DNA of 64,000 bases from Rugamonas aquatica (GCF_009380215.1 NZ_WHUG01000010.1:173975-237974); one strand, 5' to 3'. Positions 1 to 9,439 are shown, counted from the first letter of the stretch. The notes: a model not told the origin generated them from the sequence alone. A program made the numbers and translations.

Positions 1-31
1 CCAACCAGGCGGCGACGATAATTTTCCTCAT
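1..31 (-). CDS. 5' end of an unidentified gene leaving the window
   Basis: An ATG on the minus strand at 31 opens a frame that runs off the left edge and reads MRKIIVAAWL. The lysine/arginine start followed by hydrophobic residues could be the beginning of a signal peptide or membrane segment. Only ten codons are visible, so no function can be given. It would be divergent from the methyltransferase gene at 129, with about 97 bp between the two starts. Confidence 0.3.
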   Translation of the reverse strand, partial: MRKIIVAAWL

Positions 32-128
32 CCAATCTCCATTTTCTGCACACGATACGCTTCTACGTTCCCATCATAACAAAAATGCATTAACATCAGT
101 AGCCTCCCACCTCAGCGAAGGACGGACT

Positions 129-1664
129 ATGACGGACTGGACCAGCGGTTACGTTGCGGATATCGGTTATACCTACGGCTATTATGACTGGGTCAATCCG
201 CTGCGGGTGAAACTGGCGCTGCTGAAGGCGGGGCTGGTGCTGCCGAACACGGCGACCGCCTGCGAACTCGGCTTCGGCCAGGGAGTCAGCGTCAACATCC
301 ATGGCGCCAGCTCCCCCATCCGCTGGTACGGCACCGATTTCAATCCCGCCCAGGCCAGCTATGCGCAGGAACTGGCCGCCTGCGTGGAAGATGGTCCGCG
401 ACTGTACGATCAGTCCTTTGCCGAATTCTGCGGCCGCGACGATTTGCCGGACTTCGACTTCATCGCCCTGCACGGCATCTGGAGCTGGATCTCGGACGAG
501 AACCGCGCTGTCATCGTCGACTTCGTGCGACGCAAGCTGAAGACCGGCGGCGTGCTCTACATCAGCTACAACACCCAGCCGGGCTTCGCGTCCATGGTCC
601 CGGTGCGCAACCTGATGACCCAGCATGCATCCGTCATGGCGCCGGCTGGCGCGGGCGCCGTGGCCAAGGTCGATGGCGCCATCGCGTTCACCAACAGGCT
701 GATGGCCACCAATCCCCTGTTCGCGCGCCTCAATCCGCAGATCGCGGAACGCCTGAAAAAAATGGAAAGCCATGACCGGCACTACCTGGCCCACGAATAT
801 TTCAACCGCGACTGGCTGCCGATGTCCTTCGCCGACATGGCCGGCTGGCTGTCGGAGGCCAAGCTCGACTTCGCCTGCTCGGCCGCGTACAGCGAACTCG
901 TGCCGGCGCTGCAGATCACCCCGGAACAGCACGCGTTCATCAGCGAGATCCCCGATGAAGTGCTGCGCGAAAGCGTGTTCGATTTCATGATCTGCCAGCA
1001 GTTCCGCCGCGACTACTGGGTCAAGGGCAAGCGCCGCCTGCAAGCGATCGAATACGCCGAACAGCTGCGCGCCCATCGCGTCATCCTGTGCGAACGCGCC
1101 GATGCGATCAAGCTCACCGCGACCGGTGCACTGGGCGAAGGCACGCTCAACGCAAGCATCTACCCGCCCCTCATCAATCTGCTGAGCGACCATGCGGTAC
1201 GCAGCATCGGCGACATCGAGGCGGCGCTGCGCGGCCAGGGCATCACGCTGGCGCAGATACACGAAGCTTGCCTGCTGCTGGCGGACAAGGGCGCGCTGGC
1301 CAACGCCCAGGATCCATCGGTCGCCGCGGCGCGCCGCCCGCAGACCGAGCTGTTGAACCAGCGGCTGCGGCGGCAGGCGCGCGGCGACGGCGAGGTCAGC
1401 GGGCTGGCCAGCCCCGTGACCGGCGCCGGCGTGGCCGTCAACCGCTTCCAGCAATTGTTTATCAGCGCCATGGCTGAGGGCAGGCAGCAACCGTCGGAAT
1501 GGGCCTACCATGCCTGGCAAGTGCTCAAGGCATCGCAGCAAACCATCACCAAGCAAGGCGTCACGCTGGTCGGCGACGAGGAAAACCTCGCGGAATTGAG
1601 CAGCCAGGCCAGCGAGTTCCGCGACCAGCGGCTGCCGCTGCTACGCGCCCTGGGCGTAGTCTGA
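129..1664 (+). CDS. Class I SAM methyltransferase with methyltransferase regulatory domain
   Basis: The 511-residue protein begins MTDWTSGYVADIGYTYGYYD and carries a glycine-rich SAM-binding loop, CELGFGQG, near residues 39-46. An acidic strand end, WYGTDFNP, follows about 25 residues later. The core fits a Rossmann-fold methyltransferase. The middle and C-terminal parts resemble the methyltransferase regulatory domain found in bacterial proteins of this length. The substrate is unknown. There is no signal peptide, so it should act in the cytoplasm. The last 24 bp overlap the convergent diguanylate cyclase gene. Long open frames on the opposite strand are codon-bias shadows. Confidence 0.85.
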   Translation: MTDWTSGYVADIGYTYGYYDWVNPLRVKLALLKAGLVLPNTATACELGFGQGVSVNIHGASSPIRWYGTDFNPAQASYAQELAACVEDGPRLYDQSFAEFCGRDDLPDFDFIALHGIWSWISDENRAVIVDFVRRKLKTGGVLYISYNTQPGFASMVPVRNLMTQHASVMAPAGAGAVAKVDGAIAFTNRLMATNPLFARLNPQIAERLKKMESHDRHYLAHEYFNRDWLPMSFADMAGWLSEAKLDFACSAAYSELVPALQITPEQHAFISEIPDEVLRESVFDFMICQQFRRDYWVKGKRRLQAIEYAEQLRAHRVILCERADAIKLTATGALGEGTLNASIYPPLINLLSDHAVRSIGDIEAALRGQGITLAQIHEACLLLADKGALANAQDPSVAAARRPQTELLNQRLRRQARGDGEVSGLASPVTGAGVAVNRFQQLFISAMAEGRQQPSEWAYHAWQVLKASQQTITKQGVTLVGDEENLAELSSQASEFRDQRLPLLRALGVV

Positions 1665-2687
1665 CGGCGCCACCGCGTCGGCCACGCGGACGGCGTTGCG
1701 GCCGCCCTGCTTGGCCGCGTACAGCATTTTGTCGGCCTGCATCAGCCAGTCGGCCGGCGCGGTGCTCTTGTCCATCGCCGCCACGCCTATCGATATGGTC
1801 AGCGGATGGCCTTCGATCAGGCAGCTCGCGGCCACCGCCGCCCGCAGGTTTTCCGCCAGCCGGCTGGCGGCCGGCAGCGCCGCGCCGTTGGCGATGATGG
1901 CGAACTCCTCGCCGCCGTAGCGGAACAGGCGGTCGGTCGCGCGCGTGTGCAAGCGCATCACGTCGCACAGCCGCACCAGCGCCCGGTCGCCGGCCGCATG
2001 GCCGTACTGGTCGTTGACCAGCTTGAAATGGTCCAGGTCCAGCAGCAACAGGCAGGACGCCAGGTGCGGACGGCGCTCGTCGGCGTGGTCGGCCAGCTTG
2101 CGGTCCAATGAGCGGCGGTTGCCGACGCCGGTCAGGAAGTCCAGCTCGACCTCGGTGTGCAGCGCCTTGTTCTGCTCGCCCGTGCGGTGCGAGAAGATGT
2201 AGGCGAACAGATTGACCAGGCCGACGGTGACGACGATGGTCATCAGGTTGAGCCCTTCCAGCTGCGGCGCCAGGATTACTACCAGCCCCAGCAGCGAGCC
2301 GCTGTTGATCGCCACCGCCACGGCGGGCCGCAGCACGAAGTAACAGGCGATCATGGTCGGGTACACCCAGTAGACCAGCGACACGCCACGCAGATACACC
2401 GTCACCAGCATGCCGGCCGAATACACCAGCGTGACGCAGAAGCTGGCCACGCGGTGGCGGCCGGTGCGCCACACGTGGACGATCACCGCCAGCATGGCCA
2501 GCACCAGCGCTATGTCGACCGCGGCCGACAGCCAGTTGCGCTGCACCAGGCGATAGATGCCGAACGGCAGGATGCTGGGGATACTCAGCGTACAGAGCAG
2601 CATCAGGATCACTTCTTCGATGCTGCGCTTGCGCTTGCCGGCCAACCAGCCGAAGCGGCCGCCCCCTTCCTTTTCTACGTCGGACAT
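1641..2687 (-). CDS. Membrane-bound diguanylate cyclase (GGDEF domain)
   Basis: This 348-residue protein should make cyclic di-GMP from two GTP. The N-terminal part (about residues 27-165) holds several hydrophobic segments and no recognisable sensory fold. The GGDEF domain spans about residues 180-335. The active-site signature is GGEEF at 258-262. An RATD sequence at 249-252, just before it, matches the RxxD inhibitory site, so product inhibition is likely. DLTGVGNRR-like and LDLDHFK motifs are also present. It sits 11 bp downstream of the RND pump gene on the same strand and could be co-transcribed with it. It overlaps the methyltransferase gene tail to tail. Confidence 0.9.
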   Translation of the reverse strand: MSDVEKEGGGRFGWLAGKRKRSIEEVILMLLCTLSIPSILPFGIYRLVQRNWLSAAVDIALVLAMLAVIVHVWRTGRHRVASFCVTLVYSAGMLVTVYLRGVSLVYWVYPTMIACYFVLRPAVAVAINSGSLLGLVVILAPQLEGLNLMTIVVTVGLVNLFAYIFSHRTGEQNKALHTEVELDFLTGVGNRRSLDRKLADHADERRPHLASCLLLLDLDHFKLVNDQYGHAAGDRALVRLCDVMRLHTRATDRLFRYGGEEFAIIANGAALPAASRLAENLRAAVAASCLIEGHPLTISIGVAAMDKSTAPADWLMQADKMLYAAKQGGRNAVRVADAVAPSDYAQGA

Positions 2688-2698
2688 CTTGAATCGCT

Positions 2699-5600
2699 TT
2701 ACGTAGCTTGGCCGGCGCCGTGGGCCGGTGTTGCGCCGCCGTGCTGGGCGGCCAGTTGCGCGGCCTGCGGGTCGACCTTGTGCTGGCCCGACAGGAACAT
2801 ATACATGGCCGGCACCACGAACAGCGTGAACAGCGTGCCGATCGACAGGCCGGTGAAGATCACCAGGCCCATCGCGTGGCGGCCGGCCGCGCCCGCGCCG
2901 GAGGCCACCACCAGCGGCACCACGCCGAACACCATCGCGGCGGTCGTCATCAGGATAGGACGCAGGCGGGTGGCGGCCGCTTCCTCGATCGCCTCGCGCT
3001 TGCTCTTGCCGGCGGCGCGCAGGTGGTTGGCCACTTCGACGATCAGGATGCCGTGCTTGGAGATCAGCCCCATCAGCGTCACCAGCCCGACCTGGGTGTA
3101 GATGTTGATCGAGGCGTAGCCGAGGAAGATGAAGGTCATCGCGCCGAACAGCGCCATCGGCACCGAGAACAGGATCACGATGGGATCGCGGAAGCTCTCG
3201 AACTGCGCCGCCAGCGCCAGGAACACGATGATGACGGCGAAGGCCATCGTCACCACGAAGCCGCCCGATTCGCTCATGAACTGGCGCGAGCCGCCCGAGT
3301 AGTCGACCGTGTAGCCCGACGGCACCACTTCCTTGACGGTGTTGCGCAGGTATTCCAGGATCTCGCCCTGCGAGGCGCCGGTGACGCCGGCAATCGTGGC
3401 CGAGTTCAGCTGCTGGAAGCGGGTCACGGATTCAGGCTGCACGCTGTACTTGATGCTGGCCACGGTGCTGGCCGGGATCATGGCGCCGCTCGGGGTCTTG
3501 ATGTAGAAGTCCAGCACGTCGGCCGGGTTCAGGCGGTCGACCTGCTGCACCTGCGGGATCACCTTGTACGAGCGGCCCGAGATCGAGAAGTAGTTGACGT
3601 AGCCGCCGCCCAGCGCCGCGCCCATGGCGTTGCCGAAATCCTGCTGCGTCAGGCCCAGCGTGGCCAGCTTGTCGCGGTCCACTTCGACGCGCGCCTGCGG
3701 CGAATCGATCTTCAGGTCGACGTCGGCGAAGTAGAATTTATTGTCCTTGCGCGCCTTGTCCAGCACCGCCTGCGCCACCGTGTTCAGGTTCTCGAACGGT
3801 TCGGTGGTGGTGATGACGAACTGCACCGGCAAGCCCGAGCTGCCCGGCAGCGCCGGGAACTGGAACGCCGCCACGCGGCCGCCGGCCACGTTGTTCCATT
3901 TCTGCTGCAAGTCTTGCTGGATCTCGTGCGCCGAGCGCGAGCGCTTCTCCCAGGACTTGAACAGCACGCCGCCGATGCCGGCGTTGGTGGTCGGCACGCC
4001 GGTGATCTGGAACATTTGCTCGTACTCGGGCAGCGAGTGCGAGATGTCGAAGATCTGCTTGGCGTAGGCCTGCATCTGGTCCGAGGTGGCGGTCGGCGCG
4101 CCGACCACCTGCGACAGCACGATGCCCTGGTCCTCTTCCGGCGCCAGTTCCGACTGCGACATCTTGAACATCAGGCCCAGCAGCACGCTGAGGATCAGGC
4201 CCATGACGATCAGCACCGGCCAGGTGTTGAGCAGGCTGTGCAGCAAACGCAAATAGCCGTTGTGGACTTTCTCGAACACCTTGTCGATGGCCTTGACGAA
4301 ACGCCCCTCGTCCTGCTTGGGGTCGAAGAAGTGGCCGCACATCATCGGCGACAAGGTCAGCGCGACGATGCCCGACACCGCCACCGCGCCGGCCAGCGTG
4401 AAGGCGAACTCGGTGAACAGCGCGCCGGTCAGGCCGCCCTGGAAGCCGATCGGCACGTACACGGCGATCAGCACCACCGTCATCGCCAGGATCGGCGAGC
4501 CGAGCTCGCGCGCGGCGATGATGGCGGCGTCGAACGGCTTGATGCCCTCCTTCATGTGGCGGTCGACGTTCTCCACCACGATGATGGCGTCGTCCACCAC
4601 CAGGCCGATCGCCAGCACGATGGCCAGCAGGGTCAGCAGGTTGATCGAATAGCCCAGCATCAGCATCACGAAGAAGGTGCCGACCAGCGACAGCGGCATG
4701 GCGATCACCGGCACGATCACCGCGCGGAAGCTGCCCAGGAACAGGTAGATGACGATGGTGACGATGATCAGCGCTTCGACCAGCGTCTTGACCACCTCGT
4801 CGATGGAGGTGTTGATGAACTCGGTCGAGTCGTAGACGATCTCGCCGGTCAGGCCGTTCGGCAACTGCTCCTTGATCGGCGGGAAGGCTTCGCGCACGCG
4901 CTTGGCCACGTCCAGGATGTTGGCTTCCGGCGCCACCTTGATACCGATGAACACCGAACGCACGCCGCTGAAGGCGACGTTGAAGTCATAGTTTTCCGAA
5001 CCCAGCGTGACGGTGGCGATATCCTCCAGGTGGACGATGGCGCCGCCGGACTGCTTGACGGCCAGCGCCTTGAACTCGTCCACCGTGTGCAGGTCGGTGC
5101 CGGCGGTCAGCGGCACGGTCACCATCTGGCCCTTGGAGGCGCCCAGGCCGGTCAGGTAGTTGTTCTGCGCCAGCGCGGCGCTGACCTCGGTGGCGGTGAC
5201 GCCGTGGGCCGCCATCTTGCCGGCGTCCAGCCAGGCGCGCAAGGCAAACTGGCGCGCGCCCAGCAGCTCGGCGGTCTGCACGCCCTGGATCGAATCGAGT
5301 TTCGGCTTGACCACGCGCGCCAGGAAGTCGGTGACGTTGTTGGTCGGCAGCGTGTTGCTGTAGAAGCCCATGTACATGGCGTCGGTGGTCTGGCCGGTCT
5401 GCACCGTCAGCACCGGCTGCTGCGCCTGCTGCGGCAGCTGATTGCGCACCGAGTTGACCTGGGTGGTGATCTCGGTCAGCGCGCGGTTGGAATCGTAGTT
5501 CAGCCGCAGCGTGGCGGTGATGACGGACACGCCGCTGTTGGACGAGGACGACAGGTAGTCGATGCCCTGCGCCTGCGCGATGGCGCCTTCCAGCGGCTGC

Positions 5601-5791
5601 GTGATGAAGCCGGCCACGGTGGCGGCGTCGGCGCCGTAGTAGGTGGTGGAAATGGTCACCACCGCGTTCTGCGTCTTCGGATACTGGTTGATCGGCAGGC
5701 TGAACAGCGAGCGCAGGCCCAGCACCACGATCAGCAGGCTGACCACGCTGGCCAGGACCGGCCGCTTGATGAAGATGTCGGTGAAATTCAT
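2699..5791 (-). CDS. RND multidrug efflux permease, HAE-1 type
   Basis: This 1030-residue inner-membrane pump should export hydrophobic or amphiphilic compounds using the proton gradient. It starts MNFTDIFIKRPVLASVVSLL, the usual N-terminus of this family, with the first transmembrane helix at about residues 10-30. The membrane motif GLVVDDAIIVVENVDRHM carries the paired aspartates of the proton relay in TM4. Length and the two periplasmic porter halves match AcrB/MexI-type pumps rather than the heavy-metal pump at 46527. It lies 13 bp downstream of the adaptor gene. The general family is certain, but the substrate range cannot be read from the sequence. Confidence 0.95.
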   Translation of the reverse strand: MNFTDIFIKRPVLASVVSLLIVVLGLRSLFSLPINQYPKTQNAVVTISTTYYGADAATVAGFITQPLEGAIAQAQGIDYLSSSSNSGVSVITATLRLNYDSNRALTEITTQVNSVRNQLPQQAQQPVLTVQTGQTTDAMYMGFYSNTLPTNNVTDFLARVVKPKLDSIQGVQTAELLGARQFALRAWLDAGKMAAHGVTATEVSAALAQNNYLTGLGASKGQMVTVPLTAGTDLHTVDEFKALAVKQSGGAIVHLEDIATVTLGSENYDFNVAFSGVRSVFIGIKVAPEANILDVAKRVREAFPPIKEQLPNGLTGEIVYDSTEFINTSIDEVVKTLVEALIIVTIVIYLFLGSFRAVIVPVIAMPLSLVGTFFVMLMLGYSINLLTLLAIVLAIGLVVDDAIIVVENVDRHMKEGIKPFDAAIIAARELGSPILAMTVVLIAVYVPIGFQGGLTGALFTEFAFTLAGAVAVSGIVALTLSPMMCGHFFDPKQDEGRFVKAIDKVFEKVHNGYLRLLHSLLNTWPVLIVMGLILSVLLGLMFKMSQSELAPEEDQGIVLSQVVGAPTATSDQMQAYAKQIFDISHSLPEYEQMFQITGVPTTNAGIGGVLFKSWEKRSRSAHEIQQDLQQKWNNVAGGRVAAFQFPALPGSSGLPVQFVITTTEPFENLNTVAQAVLDKARKDNKFYFADVDLKIDSPQARVEVDRDKLATLGLTQQDFGNAMGAALGGGYVNYFSISGRSYKVIPQVQQVDRLNPADVLDFYIKTPSGAMIPASTVASIKYSVQPESVTRFQQLNSATIAGVTGASQGEILEYLRNTVKEVVPSGYTVDYSGGSRQFMSESGGFVVTMAFAVIIVFLALAAQFESFRDPIVILFSVPMALFGAMTFIFLGYASINIYTQVGLVTLMGLISKHGILIVEVANHLRAAGKSKREAIEEAAATRLRPILMTTAAMVFGVVPLVVASGAGAAGRHAMGLVIFTGLSIGTLFTLFVVPAMYMFLSGQHKVDPQAAQLAAQHGGATPAHGAGQAT

Positions 5792-5804
5792 GGCGCGGCT
5801 TCCC

Positions 5805-6950
5805 TTAGTGTTCCTGCGGCGTCGGATTCGGGTTGTTGGCCGGCTGCACCTTGTTGTCGATCACGGCCGGCGTGCCATTCTTCAGTTTCAGCTGGCCACT
5901 GGTGACGACGGTCTGGCCGGCCTTCAGGCCGGTCAGGATGGCGACCTGGTCGCCGCGCGTCGGGCCGGTGGTGACGAACACCTGCTGCGCCACCAGGTGG
6001 GCGTTGCCCTTGTCATCCTTGAGCGGATCCTTGGCGTCGGCCGGCGGCGGCGCCAGCACGAACACGGTCGAGCCGTACGGGTTGTAGGTGATGGCGGTCT
6101 GCGGCAGGGTCAGGTATTTCTTCTGCTCGCCCTGGTCCAGGCTGACGTTGGCGAACATGCCGGGCAGCAGCTGGCGTTTGCCGTTCGGCACGGTGGCCTC
6201 GACCTGCACATTGCGGGTGGCGGCATCGATTTTCGGGCTGATCGACGTCACCTTGCCGGGGAAGGCCAGGCCGGGATAGGCGTCGGCGGTCAGGTTCAGC
6301 TTCTGGCCGATCGACAGGCCGGCCAGCTGTTTCTGCGGCACGAAGAAATCGACATAAACAGTATCGATGGTTTGCAGCGTCACCAGCTTGTCGCCCGGGT
6401 TCAGGTACTGGCCGGGATTGACGGCGGTGATGCCCAGCTTGCCGGCGAACGGCGCGCGTATGGTTTTCTTGTCGACCACGGCCTGCTGCTGCGCGACCAG
6501 CGCCTTGCGGCTTTTCAGGTCGGCGTCGTCGTTGTCGAGCTGGGCCTGGCTGATGGCCTGGGCCGCGAACTGCAGCTTGTCGCGCTTGAGCACGGAGGCC
6601 GACAGATCGGCGGCGGCCTGCAACGCGCGCAGCTGGGCGATGTCGGAATCGGCGTTCATCTCGAACAGCACCTGGCCGGCCTTGACCTCGTCGCCCGACT
6701 TGAAGTGCACCTGGCGCACCAGGCCGGCGATCTCGGTGGTGACATCGACGCCGCGCACCGGCACCAGCGTGCCGACCGAGGTCAGCTGCGGCTGCCATTG
6801 CGATTCCTCGGCCTTGATCGCGGTGACGGTTTGCGCGCCCGGCTTGGGCGAGCTGGCGATCAGCTTTTTAATCTGCAGATACTTGCCGAACGCCAGCACG
6901 GCGATCAGTAAAAGGACGCCGCCTATCATGATGAACATACGCTTGGTCAT
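5805..6950 (-). CDS. RND efflux periplasmic adaptor (membrane fusion protein)
   Basis: The 381-residue adaptor links the inner-membrane pump to the outer membrane channel. Residues 5-22 form one hydrophobic anchor (MFIMIGGVLLLIAVLAF) with no lipobox, so it is anchored by a helix rather than by lipid. A lipoyl-type half motif, GLVRQVHFKSGDEVKAGQVL, lies near residues 76-95. A short alpha-hairpin follows, then the second half (IRAPFAGKLGI). The C-terminal tail is polar. It sits between the pump gene (13 bp) and the outer membrane gene (42 bp), which defines a three-gene efflux operon. Confidence 0.94.
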   Translation of the reverse strand: MTKRMFIMIGGVLLLIAVLAFGKYLQIKKLIASSPKPGAQTVTAIKAEESQWQPQLTSVGTLVPVRGVDVTTEIAGLVRQVHFKSGDEVKAGQVLFEMNADSDIAQLRALQAAADLSASVLKRDKLQFAAQAISQAQLDNDDADLKSRKALVAQQQAVVDKKTIRAPFAGKLGITAVNPGQYLNPGDKLVTLQTIDTVYVDFFVPQKQLAGLSIGQKLNLTADAYPGLAFPGKVTSISPKIDAATRNVQVEATVPNGKRQLLPGMFANVSLDQGEQKKYLTLPQTAITYNPYGSTVFVLAPPPADAKDPLKDDKGNAHLVAQQVFVTTGPTRGDQVAILTGLKAGQTVVTSGQLKLKNGTPAVIDNKVQPANNPNPTPQEH

Positions 6951-6992
6951 GAATCGATCTCCTGCTTTTTAGTGTTGTTTGATGTGTGCTGC

Positions 6993-8531
6993 TTACTTGG
7001 CGCTGCCGTAGGGTGCGGCCGCCGAGACCGCCGTGGCCGCCGGCACGCCGCCGCTGCGGTTCCACCAGCCGCCGCCCAGCGCCTGGAACAGCGCCGCCGT
7101 GTCGGCATAGCGCGCCGCCTGCGCCTGCACCAGCGCCACGTGGGCCTGCTGGTAGCTGCGCTGCGCATCCAGCAACACCAGGTAGCTGATCCCGCCCAGC
7201 TTGTACTGCTGCGTGGCCAGCGCCAGCGATTCGGCCGCCAGCGATTCGGCCTCGGCCTGCGCCTTCAGCGCGGCGGCGTCGGCGTCCAGCGCGCGCAGGC
7301 TGTCGGCGACGTTCTGGAAGGCCGTCAGCACGGTGCTGCGGTACTGGGCCGCCGCCACGTCGTAGGCCGCTTCCGCCGCGCGCCGCCTGGCGCTCAGCGC
7401 GCCGCCATTGAAGATGGGCGCGGTCAGGCCGGCGGCCAGGTTCCAGGCCGTGGTCTCGGCGTCGAACAGCTTGCTGAAGGTTTGCGACGACGAGCCGTAG
7501 CTGCCGCTCAGCGTGAACTGCGGATACTGGGCCGCCGTCGCCACGCCGATCGCCGCGCTGGCCGCGTGCAGCAGTTCCTCGCTGGCGCGGATGTCGGGCC
7601 GCTGGCGCACCAGCGCCGACGGCAGCGACACCGGCAGCGAATCAGGCAGCGTCAGCGACTCCAGCGCGAACTCGGGCATGCCCGCCTCGCCCGGCAGCTT
7701 GCCGGCCAACACCGACAACTGGTGGCGGCTCTGCGCCAGCGCCTTTTCCAGCGGCGGCAAGGTGGCGGCGATCTGCGCCACCTGGTTGCGCTGGGTCAGC
7801 AGCGTGTTGCGCGGCACGGCGCCGAAGTCGAACTGCTTCTGGATCACGCCCATCTGCTTGTTCAGCGCGTCCAGCACTTCCTGCGTGGCCTTCAGTTGCG
7901 CGCGCAGCGAGGCTTCGCGGATCGCCGTCGTCACCACGTTGGCGCTCAGCGCCAGATAGGTGGCTTCGACCTGGAAGCGCTGGTAGTCGACCTGGGCGCG
8001 CGCGCCTTCCAGCGTGCGCCGGGTGGAGCCGAACACGTCCGGCGTGTAAGCCACGTTGACCGAGGCGTTGTACAGGTTGAAGACGCCGCCCTTGTTGTCG
8101 CCGGCGGCCGCCGTTTTCTGTCGCGCCACGCCCAGCTGGCCGTTGACCGAGGGGTAGACCAGACTGCCGGCCTCGGCGTTGTAGCTTTCCTGGGCCTGGC
8201 GCAACGCCGCTTCGGCCGCCGCCATGCTGGGGTTCTGTTCCAGCGCGCCGCGTATCAGCTGGTCCAGCGCGGGCGAGCGGAACACCGCCCACCACTGCGC
8301 GGGGATGTCCTGCCCCATCGCGAACTGCTGGGCGCCGCCGGCCGCGCCGGGTGCCGACGCGGTCTTGGCCGCCAGCGGCGTGGGGGTGTAGCTGTCGCCC
8401 GCCGCCGCTGGCGCGGCCGGGGTTTTGAAGTCGGGGCCAAGGGCGCAGCCGCCCAATCCTGCCGCGACCAGCGCTGCCGCTCCGGCCCGCAGCACGTGCC
8501 GGTGGAACTGCTTGAAGTTCTGTTCTCTCAC
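6993..8531 (-). CDS. Outer membrane efflux lipoprotein, NodT/OprM family
   Basis: This TolC-like channel completes the tripartite pump. I place the start at a GTG at 8531: a GGGAG ribosome site lies 6 nt upstream of it, and the protein then begins MREQNFKQFHRHVLRAG with a normal signal peptide ending in lipobox LGGC (Cys29). Upstream ATG codons at 8555 and 8597 are in frame but would give an unusually long leader. The mature part carries two repeated outer membrane efflux domains, with the family motif NLAAGLTAPIFNGG in the second. The resulting length is 512 residues, typical for the family. Confidence 0.93.
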   Translation of the reverse strand: MREQNFKQFHRHVLRAGAAALVAAGLGGCALGPDFKTPAAPAAAGDSYTPTPLAAKTASAPGAAGGAQQFAMGQDIPAQWWAVFRSPALDQLIRGALEQNPSMAAAEAALRQAQESYNAEAGSLVYPSVNGQLGVARQKTAAAGDNKGGVFNLYNASVNVAYTPDVFGSTRRTLEGARAQVDYQRFQVEATYLALSANVVTTAIREASLRAQLKATQEVLDALNKQMGVIQKQFDFGAVPRNTLLTQRNQVAQIAATLPPLEKALAQSRHQLSVLAGKLPGEAGMPEFALESLTLPDSLPVSLPSALVRQRPDIRASEELLHAASAAIGVATAAQYPQFTLSGSYGSSSQTFSKLFDAETTAWNLAAGLTAPIFNGGALSARRRAAEAAYDVAAAQYRSTVLTAFQNVADSLRALDADAAALKAQAEAESLAAESLALATQQYKLGGISYLVLLDAQRSYQQAHVALVQAQAARYADTAALFQALGGGWWNRSGGVPAATAVSAAAPYGSAK

Positions 8532-8626
8532 AAAAAACTCCCGCTTAAGGTTCATGCCATACCGAAAGGTTAACTGAACTGCACTTTTGCCTGACATATT
8601 CGCATTTTTTACGGGCTGAGTGTGTT

Positions 8627-8644
8627 TTTTGTATCGATACGAAA
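8627..8644. promoter_or_regulatory. Palindromic operator candidate upstream of the efflux operon
   Basis: GTATCGATAC at 8631-8640 is a perfect palindrome. It extends to TTT-n-GTATCGATAC-n-AAA over 18 bp. It lies about 95 bp upstream of the GTG start of the efflux operon. Size and position suit a TetR-family repressor site, but no regulator gene is adjacent, so the binding protein is unknown. Confidence 0.4.
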
Positions 8645-8655
8645 GCGACAGGCAT

Positions 8656-8690
8656 AAAAAAACGGGCGACGCCGCAAAGGCGTAGCCCGT
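8656..8690 (-). terminator. Rho-independent terminator of the EF-hand gene
   Basis: A hairpin ACGGGCGACGCC / GGCGTAGCCCGT with loop GCAAA (one mismatched pair) spans 8662-8690. On the minus strand it is followed by a run of seven T residues. It stands 25 bp past the stop of the minus-strand gene at 8715. Confidence 0.75.
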
Positions 8691-8714
8691 TTCAGGGTAT
8701 CTGTTGTGTGCCGA

Positions 8715-9323
8715 TCAGGCGGCTTCGGCGGTGGCTACCACGCCGTAGGCGCGGTTGGCTTCGGTCAGCGAAAAGGCCGATGGACCGTTGACCACGGAAT
8801 CAGCCGCGCGCTCGCTGCTGCGGTAGGTGATCGGCATCTGGTAGCGGCGCAGTTCTTCCGGGCTGATCTTGCCGTCCTTGTTGGTGTCGGCGGCCATGTC
8901 GACCTTGCCGCTGGCCAGCAAGCCGTTTTCATCGACGCCAGGCAGAGGATCGGGCGACACCAGGCTGTTGCTGTCGTCGCTGTGGCTGTCGAGGCCGAAC
9001 TTGGCCTTGAAGAACTCGGTTTCAGGACGTTGCACCAGGCGCTTCAAGCCTTCGTCGAATTGTTTCAGCGCCATCTTGAGGCTGTCGTCATCCGACTCGG
9101 CCACGGCTTTGACGACGGCGCTGGCCTTGTCGACAGGAGCGGCGGTCAGCCCGTTTTGCACCGGCGCGTTGAAGCCGGGCAGCGACAGGTAGGCTGCGAC
9201 CGACGCGCTCAAATCCGCGTTGGTGTCGGCGACAGCGGAGGCGACTTTCTTGGGCTCGAACGCCTTCTCCGCAGCAACCGCTGCGGTCAGATTCGAACCA
9301 CCAATATTGTTCACCATAATCAT
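8715..9323 (-). CDS. EF-hand domain protein of unknown function
   Basis: The 202-residue protein contains one canonical calcium-binding loop, DTNKDGKISPEE, at about residues 137-148, in which the D-x-N-x-D-G-x-I-x-x-x-E ligands are all present. A second loop cannot be made out. The N-terminus (MIMVNNIGGSNLTAAVAAEK) is not a classical signal peptide. AGGAG lies 6 nt before the ATG at 9323. The rest of the chain is mostly alanine- and lysine-rich and helical. It has its own terminator and no operon partner. A calcium-binding or calcium-sensing role is inferred from the loop alone. Confidence 0.75.
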   Translation of the reverse strand: MIMVNNIGGSNLTAAVAAEKAFEPKKVASAVADTNADLSASVAAYLSLPGFNAPVQNGLTAAPVDKASAVVKAVAESDDDSLKMALKQFDEGLKRLVQRPETEFFKAKFGLDSHSDDSNSLVSPDPLPGVDENGLLASGKVDMAADTNKDGKISPEELRRYQMPITYRSSERAADSVVNGPSAFSLTEANRAYGVVATAEAA

Positions 9324-9413
9324 AATCGACTCCTGTTTGACGACGCCCCGGGACGGTCGAACAAAAAAAACTTCTACCCCATCATTCTATCAAGGTTTTA
9401 GCAACAATCACCA

Positions 9414-9439
9414 TTTTTAGCGGCATCCAAGGCTAAAAA
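9414..9439. repeat. Inverted repeat between two minus-strand genes
   Basis: TTTTTAGC (9414-9421) and GCTAAAAA (9432-9439) form a perfect 8-bp stem with a 10-nt loop. Neither strand has a T run after the stem, so it does not look like a standard terminator for the sedolisin gene that ends at 9493. Confidence 0.4.

Noticed and set aside
96..1556. Long minus-strand frame of 486 codons
   Set aside because: It lies opposite the methyltransferase gene, has the Arg/Ala/Gly/His-rich composition of a codon-bias shadow and no known motif.
2708..5905. Plus-strand frame of 1065 codons
   Set aside because: It is the antisense of the RND pump gene; the product is low-complexity, rich in His, Arg, Gln and Asp.
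9414..9439. Hairpin considered as terminator of the sedolisin gene
   Set aside because: The stem begins with T and ends with A on both strands, and no T run follows.
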